In this document: one piece after another, positions 1 to 7,601 of the stretch
Numbering within the stretch: the stretch's first letter is position 1
Layout of the letters: the number at the start of each line of letters is the position of its first letter
Origin: Peptococcaceae bacterium UBA3933
GTDB lineage: Bacteria > Bacillota > Peptococcia > Peptococcales > BICA1-8
Reading direction: 5' to 3'
DNA length: 35,287 nt
Assembly (NCBI GenBank): GCA_002385805.1
Contig: DGEF01000104.1
Coordinates: 1-35,287, forward strand
Made by a program: the position numbers and the translations under genes
Notes under the pieces: generated by a model
Told to the model about the DNA's origin: nothing
What the model saw: only the letters and a program-made list of their open reading frames with translations
The model's database searches: none

Positions 1-464
1 TAAAAGGGGTCCATAATAGTGGTTTTTATTCCAAATTTAGCCCCGATATCTATCAAATCTTTAGTTTTTCCCATACCCTTATAACCAAAGGTATAATTAA
101 AACCAGCTACCACATGGCTAACATTTAACTTTTTATAAAGAATTTGCTCAACGAATTCCTCCGGACTTAATTTATAAAACTCTTCCACAAAAGGTACAAT
201 CAATAAATAATCTACACCTAACTGTTCAATCAGTCTAATCTTTAAATCAAAGGAATTGATTAATTTAATGTCTTTATTAAAAACCATTTGGGGATGGGGA
301 TGAAAAGTAAAAATGAGAGTTGTCCCATCCATGCCTTTAGAAATACTCTGAGCCATTTTAATTAAATTTTGATGTCCCAAATGGACACCGTCAAAATTTC
401 CTAAAACAACTGTTAAAGGTTTATTGGCAACAGTAATTTCCTGTAAGTTTCTAAATATTTTCAT
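1..464 (-). CDS. ribF: Bifunctional riboflavin kinase/FAD synthetase, N-terminal part (partial)
   Basis: This is the N-terminal 154 residues of RibF; the gene runs off the left edge, so the C-terminal riboflavin kinase domain is not visible. RibF phosphorylates riboflavin to FMN and adenylates FMN to FAD in the cytoplasm. The visible part is the nucleotidyltransferase (FAD synthetase) domain: the nucleotide-binding motif GNFDGVHLGH is at residues 22-31, followed by FTFHPHP near residue 53 and a later VAGFNYTFG segment. The ATG at 464 lies 8 bases after the truB stop and has an AGGTGA ribosome site overlapping the truB end, which suggests translational coupling. The frame is open to the edge with no disruption. 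The truB-ribF pair is a standard Firmicutes arrangement. Confidence 0.93.
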   Translation of the reverse strand, partial: MKIFRNLQEITVANKPLTVVLGNFDGVHLGHQNLIKMAQSISKGMDGTTLIFTFHPHPQMVFNKDIKLINSFDLKIRLIEQLGVDYLLIVPFVEEFYKLSPEEFVEQILYKKLNVSHVVAGFNYTFGYKGMGKTKDLIDIGAKFGIKTTIMDPF

Positions 465-472
465 CTTAGCAT

Positions 473-1339
473 TCACCTAAACACTTTTTCCGGCTGAAAA
501 TAACCCTTTTCAATTTTTCCTATTGCTAAAAGATTCCCCTGTTCATCCAGAACCTTGTATTTTTCATCTGTTTCTGTTTTTTCCTGAAAGGGTGAAGGCA
601 CCTTATTACCATTACCTATAGCAAAAAGTAGGTCTTTCGTAAAATAAAGTTCAGGAAAATCTATAGCTTGGGCAGGAGAAATTAAAAATGTTTCAGTCTT
701 TAATGATTTTATTTCCTCAAGGCAAAAGGAATCATTTATGTGAAAATTACCTGATTGAGTTCTTATGAGAAAACCTAAATAAGCACCGGACTCAACCTTG
801 CGACCAATATCCTGACAGAGTGTGCGAATATATGTACCTTTACTACAGGTTACCTCTATTAATGCTTGGCTGGAATCATAAGCCAATAGTTCAATGTTAT
901 GTATTTCTATTTCCCGTGGTTTCCTTGCCACCTCTACTCCTTGTCGCGCTAAGAGATATAAAGGTTTTCCGTTTTTTTTAATTGCCGAAAACATGGGTGG
1001 GATCTGAAAATTTTTACCTAAAAAACTTCTTAGTACTTGGGCGAATTCTTCACCACTCAAATTAGGCAACTCCGTCCTTTTAACAACCTGGCCGGAAGCA
1101 TCCTGGGTGTCTGTTTCAGCTCCGAAACATAATAAAGCTCGATAAGTTTTTTTCGTACCGGTTAAATACTCAACTAACCTGGTAGCTTTACCCACGCAAA
1201 TAGGTAAAACACCTACTGCATCTGGGTCTAAGGTACCAGTATGACCTATCTTTTTGGTTTTTAATATTTTTCGTAGCCGGGAAACCACATCATGGGAAGT
1301 CAGGCCTGGGGGTTTTAAGACATTAATTACTCCATCCAA
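473..1339 (-). CDS. truB: tRNA pseudouridine(55) synthase TruB
   Basis: TruB converts uridine 55 in the T-loop of tRNAs to pseudouridine. The 288-residue protein has the N-terminal family signature (INVLKPPGLTSHDVVSRLR) and the catalytic motif HTGTLDPDAVGVLP, with the catalytic aspartate at residue 38. Length is normal for the family, and the C-terminus carries a small PUA-like extension. The start is a TTG codon at 1339: it has a strong GGAGG nine bases upstream and gives the expected N-terminus, and there is no better ATG. It follows nrnA by 25 bases and precedes ribF, as in the B. subtilis rbfA-truB-ribC order. Confidence 0.95.
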   Translation of the reverse strand: MDGVINVLKPPGLTSHDVVSRLRKILKTKKIGHTGTLDPDAVGVLPICVGKATRLVEYLTGTKKTYRALLCFGAETDTQDASGQVVKRTELPNLSGEEFAQVLRSFLGKNFQIPPMFSAIKKNGKPLYLLARQGVEVARKPREIEIHNIELLAYDSSQALIEVTCSKGTYIRTLCQDIGRKVESGAYLGFLIRTQSGNFHINDSFCLEEIKSLKTETFLISPAQAIDFPELYFTKDLLFAIGNGNKVPSPFQEKTETDEKYKVLDEQGNLLAIGKIEKGYFQPEKVFR

Positions 1340-1364
1340 AAATGTTATCCTCCTTCGGAAATAC

Positions 1365-2336
1365 TTAAGTTTTAGTGAGGAAACTTTCTTCTACTACTTT
1401 AATTACTTTGGACACACTCTCCCCTAAATTGCTGTTTAAAAGGCACCCGGCAGCCCGTGGATGACCACCGCCCCCGAATAAAGAAGCTATTTTATTTACA
1501 TCAAACCAATTTTTAGAACGAAAACTAACTTTTGTTCTCTGATCAGGGTAAATTCGAAAAACCATAGCCACTTCTATACCGGCAATATTTTTTAAATAAT
1601 TGATTAAACCTTCCGCATCAGCATCAGTTGCCTCAGCTTCCTGAAAGGTTTTTTCGTCTATTATTATCCAAACAACCTGATTGTTACAGGTAAAACAAAG
1701 ATTATTCAGAGCAAATTTTAATAACTGCAGCTTTCCTGTGCTTACGCTTTCATAATAATTTTTCCGCAGTGCATTAACATCTGCACCCCGATTTATTAAA
1801 TCTGCAGCAACCCGATGAGTGGTAGGAGTAGTATTTTCGTATAAAAAAGAACCTGTATCTGTACTTATACCTGTATAAAGAGCAGTTGCAATTTCAGAAT
1901 CTATTTTCACCTGTAATAAACCCAGTAAATCGTAAATTAATTCACTGGTTGCGGCAGCGGTACTATCCACCCAATTTAGATTGGCAAAATTATCATTGCT
2001 GATATGGTGATCTATATTGATAGTCAACTTTCCACGATACAAAGAAGAATCAGCATAACCAGACCTTTCTAAGGTTGCACAATCTAGAAATATAAGTGTA
2101 TCGGGTAATTCAAAGAATTGTTCTAATGGTTTAATCCGCTGCCAATCAGCTAGAAATTTAAAAGTTGAAGGAAAAGGGTCTTTATTAATCATTTTAGTAT
2201 TAATACCCTTTTGCTCCAAGCCTAGTGCCAGAGCTATCTGTGAACCTAAAGTATCACCGTCAGGATGATAATGAGAAAAGATTGCCACTTCCTTGGTTTG
2301 GAGAATAACTTCCATAATCCTTTGTAAATCATTCAT
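1365..2336 (-). CDS. nrnA: DHH/DHHA1 phosphoesterase NrnA (nanoRNase/pAp phosphatase)
   Basis: NrnA-type enzymes degrade short oligoribonucleotides and dephosphorylate 3'-phosphoadenosine 5'-phosphate. The 323-residue protein has the DHH-family metal ligands: HYHPDGD at 22-28, an aspartate at 85 (LDCA) and the DHH triad at 109-111. The C-terminal DHHA1 substrate-binding motif GGGGHPRAAG is near residue 290. Length is typical. The ATG overlaps the end of rbfA by 8 bases, so translation is probably coupled. Placement between rbfA and truB is common in Clostridia. Some relatives at this locus prefer cyclic dinucleotide-derived substrates such as pGpG or pApA; sequence alone does not settle the substrate. 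Confidence 0.9.
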   Translation of the reverse strand: MNDLQRIMEVILQTKEVAIFSHYHPDGDTLGSQIALALGLEQKGINTKMINKDPFPSTFKFLADWQRIKPLEQFFELPDTLIFLDCATLERSGYADSSLYRGKLTINIDHHISNDNFANLNWVDSTAAATSELIYDLLGLLQVKIDSEIATALYTGISTDTGSFLYENTTPTTHRVAADLINRGADVNALRKNYYESVSTGKLQLLKFALNNLCFTCNNQVVWIIIDEKTFQEAEATDADAEGLINYLKNIAGIEVAMVFRIYPDQRTKVSFRSKNWFDVNKIASLFGGGGHPRAAGCLLNSNLGESVSKVIKVVEESFLTKT

Positions 2337-2691
2337 TTTTACTCTCCTGCTCTTTTATCTGAGATAGGAGTTCCGAAATTTTATTTCCATATTCCAAAGA
2401 TTCATCTAGTTTAAAAATCAATTCCGGAACAATCCTTAGCCTTATTCTTTTTCCCAGCTCACTTCTTAAAAACCCTGTTGCCTTTTCCAAACCTTGGATA
2501 ACTTCTTTTTGTTGTTCTTTTTCCCCGTAATGGCTTACAAAAACCTTTGCGTATTTTAAATCACCGGATACTTCTACACCGGTAATACTGACAATGCCGC
2601 TAACTCTAGGGTCTTTAAGTTCTGACCTGATAATTTGTGATAATTCTCGTTTTATTTCCTCAGCAATACGATTAGTTCGAACTTTACCCAT
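2329..2691 (-). CDS. rbfA: 30S ribosome-binding factor RbfA
   Basis: RbfA binds the 30S subunit and helps mature the 5' end of 16S rRNA. The 120-residue protein carries the family N-terminus (VRTNRIAEEIKRELSQII), the DPRVSG motif and the KH-like core with LKYAKVFVS. The final third, with the RLRIVPELIFKLDESLEYG signature, is also intact. An ATG preceded by GAGGTGAT marks the start. In many Firmicutes ylxP (DUF503) lies between infB and rbfA; here the 153 bases upstream hold no such gene. Confidence 0.95.
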   Translation of the reverse strand: MGKVRTNRIAEEIKRELSQIIRSELKDPRVSGIVSITGVEVSGDLKYAKVFVSHYGEKEQQKEVIQGLEKATGFLRSELGKRIRLRIVPELIFKLDESLEYGNKISELLSQIKEQESKNE

Positions 2692-2844
2692 AATATCACC
2701 TCAGGACTCATGTCTAATCTTTTTCCGGCTTCATTCAACAATATCCAAACCCGTATAACTTAACAACCACGGGTATATCTTTGAACACTATAGGCTATTA
2801 ATCATGAACCCTTCAAATCACCGGTCACTTTAAAGGTCGGCTAC
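2692..2844 (-). other. infB-rbfA intergenic spacer with a weak hairpin
   Basis: This is the longest non-coding gap inside the rimP-to-ribF operon. It contains no open frame resembling YlxP. A 6-base inverted repeat (ACCCGT at 2749-2754, ACGGGT at 2769-2774) with a 14-base loop is present but lacks a U-run on the transcribed strand, so I do not call a terminator. The last bases hold the rbfA ribosome-binding site. Confidence 0.4.
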
Positions 2845-5064
2845 TTATAATTCCCTTTTTACTTCTTCAAAAGTATAGGCCTCTAAAATATCTCCTTCTT
2901 TAATATCATTAAATTTCTCAATTCCTATGCCACATTCATAACCGGCAGTTACCTCTCTAACATCATCCTTGAATCGTTTCAAAGATGCTATTTCCCCATC
3001 ATGGATAACAACACCGTCGCGAACAATGCGTATTTTGGCGGAACGGGTTATTTTTCCTTCCGTTACATAAGAACCGGCAATAGTACCCACTTTCGGTACT
3101 TTGAAGATAGCTCTCACTTCAGCATGTCCTAATTCCACTTCTTTTATTTCCGGTGCCAACAAACCACTTAAAGCCTTTTTCACATCATCGATAGCATCAT
3201 AAATTATCCGATATGTACGGATATCTACATTTTCTTTTTCTGCAGCTTTCTTAGCATTTATATCCGGACGCACATTAAACCCGATAATTATCGCATTAGA
3301 AGCTGCCGCTAACATAACGTCTGTTTCTTTAATCCCGCCTACTGCAGTATGAATAATATTTACCCGAACCTCATCGGTGCTGAGCTTTTCCAAAGACTGT
3401 CTTAATGCTTCAATGGAACCTTGAACATCGGCTTTGAGAATAATATTAAGCTCTTTAACTTCACCCTGCTGGATTTGGGAAAATAACTCATCTAAAGAAA
3501 CCTTAGAACGTTTTTTGATTTCCTCTTCATGTTTTTCCTGCTGTCTTTTTTCGGCAACTTGTTTAGCCAATTTTTCATCTTCAACAGAAATGAAGTCATC
3601 ACCGGCTTCAGGTACATCAGCTAAACCTAAGATTTCTACCGGTGTGGAAGGACCTGCACTTTTTAATTTTCTGCCCCGATAATCGAACATGGCTCTAATC
3701 CGACCCTGAGTCGTACCGACAATCAGAAAATCACTTACCTGTAAAGTCCCGTTCTGTATTAAGAGAGTTGCAACAGGTCCGCGGCCTTTATCCAATTTAG
3801 CCTCAATAACCGTTCCCCGAGCTTTACGGTTAGGATTGGCTTTTAATTCTGCCATTTCAGCTACTAACAAAATCATTTCTAATAATAAATCTATATTTTC
3901 ACCGGTTTGGGCAGAAACAGGAACCATGATGGTTTCGCCACCCCATTCTTCGGGAACCAAACCGTATTCCGTAAGCTCTTGTTTAATCCGTTCCGGATTG
4001 GCAGTAGGTTTATCAATTTTATTAATGGCAACAATTATAGGCACCTTTGCTGCTTGAGCGTGATGAATTGCTTCAATGGTTTGAGGCATAACTCCGTCAT
4101 CAGCAGCCACTACTAAAATGGCAATATCCGTTACTTGTGCTCCTCTGGCGCGCATAGCCGTAAAGGCTTCGTGACCGGGTGTATCTAAAAAGGTAATCTT
4201 CTGCCCTGCAATTTCCACCTGGTATGCTCCGATATGTTGAGTAATTCCCCCCGCTTCCGTTGCGGTAACATTTGTTTCCCGAATTTTATCCAGTAGAGAA
4301 GTTTTTCCATGGTCTACGTGACCCATAATAGTTACAACCGGTGGTCTGGGTTTCAAATCTTCGGGTCTATCTTCTACTTCTGCAAACAATTCCTCCTCTT
4401 TACTGGTTTTAATTTCTGTGGTAGCCCCGAACTCTTCCGCCACAATAACAGCCGTATCCGGATCCAGTTCCTGATTAATAGTGACCATCATCCCCATCAT
4501 CATCAATTTTTTAATAACTTCCGTCGCTTTTTTACCCAACTGGTGAGCCAAATCCTGTACACTAATGGAACCGTCAATAACTACATGACGTTTTACTTCA
4601 CTGATTTCTTTTACGTTTTCCCCTTTATCTTTTCTTCCGGATTTTTTACCTTTACCTTTCTGGTTGAATGTTTTAGGGCTTTTATCAGAAATCTTTTTAG
4701 CACTTTTGGGGAATTTTTTTAATTTGCCTTCATCTTTATCTTCTATATAAGCATACTCATCATAATCTTTTTCCAGCCCGTTTTCCTTATTTTCTTCGCC
4801 ATGGTGCTGGAATTTAGGTTTTGTTTTTTTGGATGTTTTTGGTTTATTTAATTCTTTTTCTTCTGTTTTAATTTCTTTTACTTTTTCTTTTTCGTCTTTT
4901 TGTTCGAATTTGTTTACCATATTTTTTATCCGTTCTACCTCCTGAGAAGGGATTGTACTCATATGATTTTTCACCGGGAGACCCAGGGCAACTAATTTAT
5001 CCAGTAATTCCCTACTGCTTATACCCATATCTTTGGCTAACTCATGGATCCTTACTTTTGCCAT
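2845..5064 (-). CDS. infB: Translation initiation factor IF-2
   Basis: IF-2 is the GTPase that delivers initiator fMet-tRNA to the 30S subunit and promotes 70S assembly. The 739-residue protein begins with an IF2_N domain (IHELAKDMGISSRELLDKL), followed by a long lysine/glutamate-rich linker at about 50-155. A second IF2_N domain (ISVQDLAHQLGKKATEVIKKL) comes next. The GTPase core has the P-loop GHVDHGKTS at about 248-256, the switch II sequence DTPGHEAF and the NKID specificity motif. Domains II, III and IV follow, ending in the fMet-binding C2 domain. The length is normal for a low-G+C Gram-positive. The ATG follows ylxQ by 20 bases, with GGGGTGG as ribosome site. Confidence 0.97.
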   Translation of the reverse strand: MAKVRIHELAKDMGISSRELLDKLVALGLPVKNHMSTIPSQEVERIKNMVNKFEQKDEKEKVKEIKTEEKELNKPKTSKKTKPKFQHHGEENKENGLEKDYDEYAYIEDKDEGKLKKFPKSAKKISDKSPKTFNQKGKGKKSGRKDKGENVKEISEVKRHVVIDGSISVQDLAHQLGKKATEVIKKLMMMGMMVTINQELDPDTAVIVAEEFGATTEIKTSKEEELFAEVEDRPEDLKPRPPVVTIMGHVDHGKTSLLDKIRETNVTATEAGGITQHIGAYQVEIAGQKITFLDTPGHEAFTAMRARGAQVTDIAILVVAADDGVMPQTIEAIHHAQAAKVPIIVAINKIDKPTANPERIKQELTEYGLVPEEWGGETIMVPVSAQTGENIDLLLEMILLVAEMAELKANPNRKARGTVIEAKLDKGRGPVATLLIQNGTLQVSDFLIVGTTQGRIRAMFDYRGRKLKSAGPSTPVEILGLADVPEAGDDFISVEDEKLAKQVAEKRQQEKHEEEIKKRSKVSLDELFSQIQQGEVKELNIILKADVQGSIEALRQSLEKLSTDEVRVNIIHTAVGGIKETDVMLAAASNAIIIGFNVRPDINAKKAAEKENVDIRTYRIIYDAIDDVKKALSGLLAPEIKEVELGHAEVRAIFKVPKVGTIAGSYVTEGKITRSAKIRIVRDGVVIHDGEIASLKRFKDDVREVTAGYECGIGIEKFNDIKEGDILEAYTFEEVKREL

Positions 5065-5084
5065 CTAACCACCCCCAAAATTCC

Positions 5085-5384
5085 TTACAACTTTTTCAAC
5101 AGAGCTTTAACCATCATTGCGTCGGTTATCCCTACTACGGATCTAGGCGAAAGGCCTATGGCTAGTCCCAACTCTTGTTTTTTCCCTAAAATGAGACTAG
5201 GGATCCCTTCCTCCTTTGCAAAATAAGACCAATATTTTTTACGTTTTTCCGACAAATCTTCTGCTAAAATTAATAGTTGCACCTGCCCCTTTTTCATTAC
5301 TGCTTTTACCTGAGCATCGCCGGAAACCACTTTGCCTGACTTTTGAGCAAAGCCTAACAAAGTCAAAAAATCCTGCTTACCCAT
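5085..5384 (-). CDS. ylxQ: L7Ae/L30e-family ribosomal protein YlxQ
   Basis: This 99-residue protein belongs to the L7Ae/L30e/Gadd45 fold, whose members bind kink-turn RNA. Recognisable are the N-terminal LLGFAQKSGKVVSG segment, the LLILAEDLSEKRKKY stretch and the GLSPRSVVGITD C-terminal block. It overlaps ylxR by 8 bases, the conserved nusA-ylxR-ylxQ-infB arrangement. YlxQ is generally thought to be ribosome- or RNA-associated, but its exact role is not established; the locus suggests a part in translation or RNA maturation. Confidence 0.88.
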   Translation of the reverse strand: MGKQDFLTLLGFAQKSGKVVSGDAQVKAVMKKGQVQLLILAEDLSEKRKKYWSYFAKEEGIPSLILGKKQELGLAIGLSPRSVVGITDAMMVKALLKKL

Positions 5385-5637
5385 GAAGATACTCCTTTAT
5401 ATTTTCATAAACCTCCTCCGGAACTTTACTTTTCAAAGTTTTTTCCAGCCTTTTGCTTTTAACCGCTGTTTTCAGACAATCAGGGTTAGAACAGAGATAA
5501 GCACCACGACCCGACTTTTTCCCTGTTGGGTCAATAATTATTTCACCTTCCGGAGTTCTTACGATTCGCAGTAACTCTCTTTTATTAAACATTTGCTGAC
5601 AACCTACACACATACGCTGAGGAATCTTTTTTGCCAA
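5377..5637 (-). CDS. ylxR: YlxR/RnpM family RNA-binding protein
   Basis: This 86-residue basic protein belongs to the YlxR (DUF448) family. It has the signature PQRMCVGCQQMFNKRELLRIVR followed by the GKKSGRGAYLC block. In B. subtilis the homologue has been linked to RNase P and called RnpM; that role is inferred here from family and locus. The start is a TTG at 5637 with GGAGG eight bases upstream inside the end of nusA, giving the usual M-A-K-K-I-P-x-R N-terminus. It sits 3 bases after the nusA stop, so translation is almost certainly coupled. Confidence 0.9.
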   Translation of the reverse strand: MAKKIPQRMCVGCQQMFNKRELLRIVRTPEGEIIIDPTGKKSGRGAYLCSNPDCLKTAVKSKRLEKTLKSKVPEEVYENIKEYLHG

Positions 5638-5640
5638 AAA

Positions 5641-6717
5641 TCATCCCTCCACTTCGTAAGTTCTAGCCTCATACTGAATACCGGTTTCCTGAGCCTGAGT
5701 TTCACTTTTGATATCAATTTTCCAACCGGTAAGTTTAGCGGCCAAACGTGCATTCTGTCCTTCCTTACCAATAGCCAGAGACAATTGGTAATCAGGTACA
5801 ATTACTCTTGCCTTTTTTTCCTCCTCATCAATCTGAACATCCAATACTTTAGCCGGACTTAAAGAATTGGCAATATACACGGCCATATCTTTACTCCATT
5901 TCACAATATCAATTTTTTCTCCCCGTAACTCTGTTACTATAGTTTGTACCCGCATACCCTTAGGTCCTACACAAGCACCTACCGGATCAACATTTTCGTC
6001 ATGTGAATGAACGGCAATTTTAGAACGGGAACCGGCTTCCCTGGCAACGGATTTTATTTCCACTATACCATCGTGAATTTCCGGAACCTCTAATTCAAAT
6101 AATCTCTTTAAAAGGCCGGGATGAGTTCTGGAAACTAAAATCTGTGGGCCTTTTGTGGTTTTGCGTACTTCCACAATATATGTCTTTATCCTTTCGTGAA
6201 TACTGAAAACTTCCCCAGGTATTTGTTCGGAAGGAGCTAAAATTGCCTCTGTTTTTCCTAAATCAATAAAAACATTTTTTCCTTCGATCCTTTGTACTGT
6301 TCCGGTGACAATATCGCTTTCCCGATTAGAAAACTCTTCATAAATTAAACTTCTTTCCGCTTCTCTTAATCTTTGCACAACCACCTGTTTTGCCGTTTGA
6401 GCGGCAATCCGTCCAAAGTTCTTAGGAGTTACTTCCACCTCTACAATATCATTAATCTCATACTTTGGATTTATCCTCCTAGCATCTTCTAATGAAATAC
6501 TAACAGTTTCATCCTCTACTTTTTCCACCACTTCCTTTTGAGCGAAAACTTTTATTTCACCCGTTATTCTATCAATATGTATTCGCACATTTTCAGAACC
6601 AAAATTTTTTTTGTAAGCAGATTTTAAAGCTGCTTCAACCGCTTCCAGAATTACTTCTGCTTCTATTCCTTTATCTTTTTCCAACTCTTTTAAGGCTTCA
6701 ATCAACTCCAAGTTCAC
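5641..6717 (-). CDS. nusA: Transcription termination/antitermination factor NusA
   Basis: NusA binds RNA polymerase and modulates pausing, intrinsic termination and antitermination. The 358-residue protein has an N-terminal polymerase-binding domain (to about residue 125) containing the conserved VARRINPKYEINDIVE-like stretch. An S1 domain follows at about 132-200 (TGTVQRIEGKNVFIDLG), then two KH domains with the signatures DPVGACVGPKGMRVQ and AIGKEGQNARLAAKLTGW. It lacks the extra C-terminal acidic repeats of enterobacterial NusA, as is normal in Firmicutes. The start is GTG at 6717 with AGGAGG eight bases upstream. It follows rimP by 24 bases. Confidence 0.96.
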   Translation of the reverse strand: MNLELIEALKELEKDKGIEAEVILEAVEAALKSAYKKNFGSENVRIHIDRITGEIKVFAQKEVVEKVEDETVSISLEDARRINPKYEINDIVEVEVTPKNFGRIAAQTAKQVVVQRLREAERSLIYEEFSNRESDIVTGTVQRIEGKNVFIDLGKTEAILAPSEQIPGEVFSIHERIKTYIVEVRKTTKGPQILVSRTHPGLLKRLFELEVPEIHDGIVEIKSVAREAGSRSKIAVHSHDENVDPVGACVGPKGMRVQTIVTELRGEKIDIVKWSKDMAVYIANSLSPAKVLDVQIDEEEKKARVIVPDYQLSLAIGKEGQNARLAAKLTGWKIDIKSETQAQETGIQYEARTYEVEG

Positions 6718-6741
6718 AAAAAAAACCTCCTGTTCTTATAG

Positions 6742-7197
6742 TCAACCTTCCCAAAGCAAATTTGCCTTGCTAATTTTATCTCTGGGAATGATCAATGAGT
6801 TACCGCCTATATTAACTGTTATTGTTTCTAAGGTAACATCTTCTAAGGTACCTTTGAATTTTTTTCTTCCTTCTACCGGAACAAAAGTCTTAACTTGGAT
6901 AGGATGCTGGAGAAACCTTTCAAAATCTCTCGTCTTTTTTAAAGGTCGCTCAATACCTGGAGAAGACACTTCTAAATGATAAGCCTGAGTAATAGGATCC
7001 ACCTCATCTAATTTATCACTTAGCACGCGACTGACTTTTTCACAATCGTCTAATGTAACCCCTTCCTCCTTATCGATAAAAATCCGCAAAAACCATTCTG
7101 ATCCTTCTTTAACAAACTCTACATCAACTAACTCTAAGCCGTTTTCTTCTACAATGGGTTCCGCTATCTCAGTAACCGTTTCTTCAATTTTAGCCAT
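6742..7197 (-). CDS. rimP: Ribosome maturation factor RimP
   Basis: RimP is needed for efficient 30S subunit maturation. The 151-residue protein shows the family core: ELVDVEFVKEGSEWFLRIFID with the GVTLDDCEKVSR helix, then YHLEVSSPGIERPL, which is the most diagnostic motif. The C-terminal SH3-like domain ends in IPRDKISKANL. It is the first gene of the rimP-nusA-ylxR-ylxQ-infB run. A possible promoter lies about 60-85 bases upstream, partly inside the dispersed repeat. The ATG at 7197 is preceded by GGAGGGAGTGAAGG. Confidence 0.93.
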   Translation of the reverse strand: MAKIEETVTEIAEPIVEENGLELVDVEFVKEGSEWFLRIFIDKEEGVTLDDCEKVSRVLSDKLDEVDPITQAYHLEVSSPGIERPLKKTRDFERFLQHPIQVKTFVPVEGRKKFKGTLEDVTLETITVNIGGNSLIIPRDKISKANLLWEG

Positions 7198-7253
7198 AAC
7201 CCTTCACTCCCTCCATAATATCGTAATTTTTATTTTTATCAGTAAGATATTAT

Positions 7254-7283
7254 GTTATACGTGTATTAGTGGCTAGTTGTCAG
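7254..7283 (-). promoter_or_regulatory. Possible sigma-A promoter for the rimP operon
   Basis: On the minus strand there is CTGACA (7278-7283), an 18-base spacer and TATAAC (7254-7259), about 57 bases upstream of the rimP ATG. Both hexamers are one mismatch from consensus. The -35 hexamer falls inside the left arm of the dispersed repeat, so the repeat may contribute to expression of rimP-nusA-infB. There is no transcript evidence here. Confidence 0.35.
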
Positions 7284-7507
7284 TGGCTGGTGGCTAGTAT
7301 TATTAAAACCACGGATGAACACAGATAAACACTAATAATTCGCCTAACGGCGAAGGTTAAGGTTTAGGTTAAGTCTGGGTTAATTATTGGGTCTTAAATC
7401 TGGGTTATTTCACCTTCTTAACTTTAACCTCAACCTTACGACCGGAGGTCGTTTATCGACCGAAGGTCGTAATACTAGTCACTAATCACTAGTCACAAGT
7501 CACTAAT
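7265..7507 (+). repeat. Dispersed hairpin-bearing intergenic repeat, copy A
   Basis: This element occupies most of the 404-base gap between polC and rimP, which holds no gene. Its core (7306-7474) starts with AAACCACGGATGAACAC and contains a 6-base palindrome TTCGCC-TAAC-GGCGAA at 7339-7354. GGTTAAG-like heptamers and a T-A-rich middle follow, then two GGTCG-type small palindromes near 7436-7470. Both ends carry short TAGTGGCTAG / CTAGTCACTA iterations that are inverted relative to one another. A closely similar core in the opposite orientation lies at 15438-15600. I recognise no coding capacity. It resembles the non-coding dispersed repeats seen in many clostridial genomes; family name unknown. 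Confidence 0.85.
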
Positions 7508-7517
7508 TTATAACAGA

Positions 7518-7541
7518 AAGAGTGGGCGATTACCCACTCTT
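7518..7541 (-). terminator. Intrinsic terminator after polC
   Basis: A perfect 9-base inverted repeat (AAGAGTGGG / CCCACTCTT) with a 6-base loop lies about 60 bases after the polC stop. On the transcribed strand it is followed by a modest U-rich stretch (TCTGTTATAAATT). The stem is strong, the U-run imperfect. It separates polC from the repeat and the rimP operon. Confidence 0.7.
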
Positions 7542-7601
7542 AGCCTAAAGATGTCTCGATTTACATTTTTAGTATAACATAACAATATATAATTAGCAAT
7601 A

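Noticed and set aside
2692..2844. Possible remnant of ylxP between infB and rbfA
   Set aside because: The gap is only 153 bases, too short for the usual roughly 90 codons, and no DUF503-like stretch is visible in any minus-strand frame.
2822..2844. Similarity between the GTAGCCG-GACC phrase after infB and the GTAGCCGGTC phrase after rpsB
   Set aside because: The shared stretch is about ten bases with no extended match; chance is a sufficient explanation without a genome-wide count.
4309..4722. A 137-aa plus-strand open frame opposite infB
   Set aside because: It lies wholly antisense to the intact infB gene, is rich in residues expected from reverse reading of a lysine-rich linker, and has no family resemblance.
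7340..7435. CRISPR-like or telomere-like reading of the GGTTAAG heptamer runs
   Set aside because: The units are short, imperfect and contiguous, with no spacers and no cas genes nearby.
7198..7601. A hidden tRNA or other known RNA gene in the polC-rimP gap
   Set aside because: The palindromes there do not form a cloverleaf and are explained by the dispersed repeat and the polC terminator.
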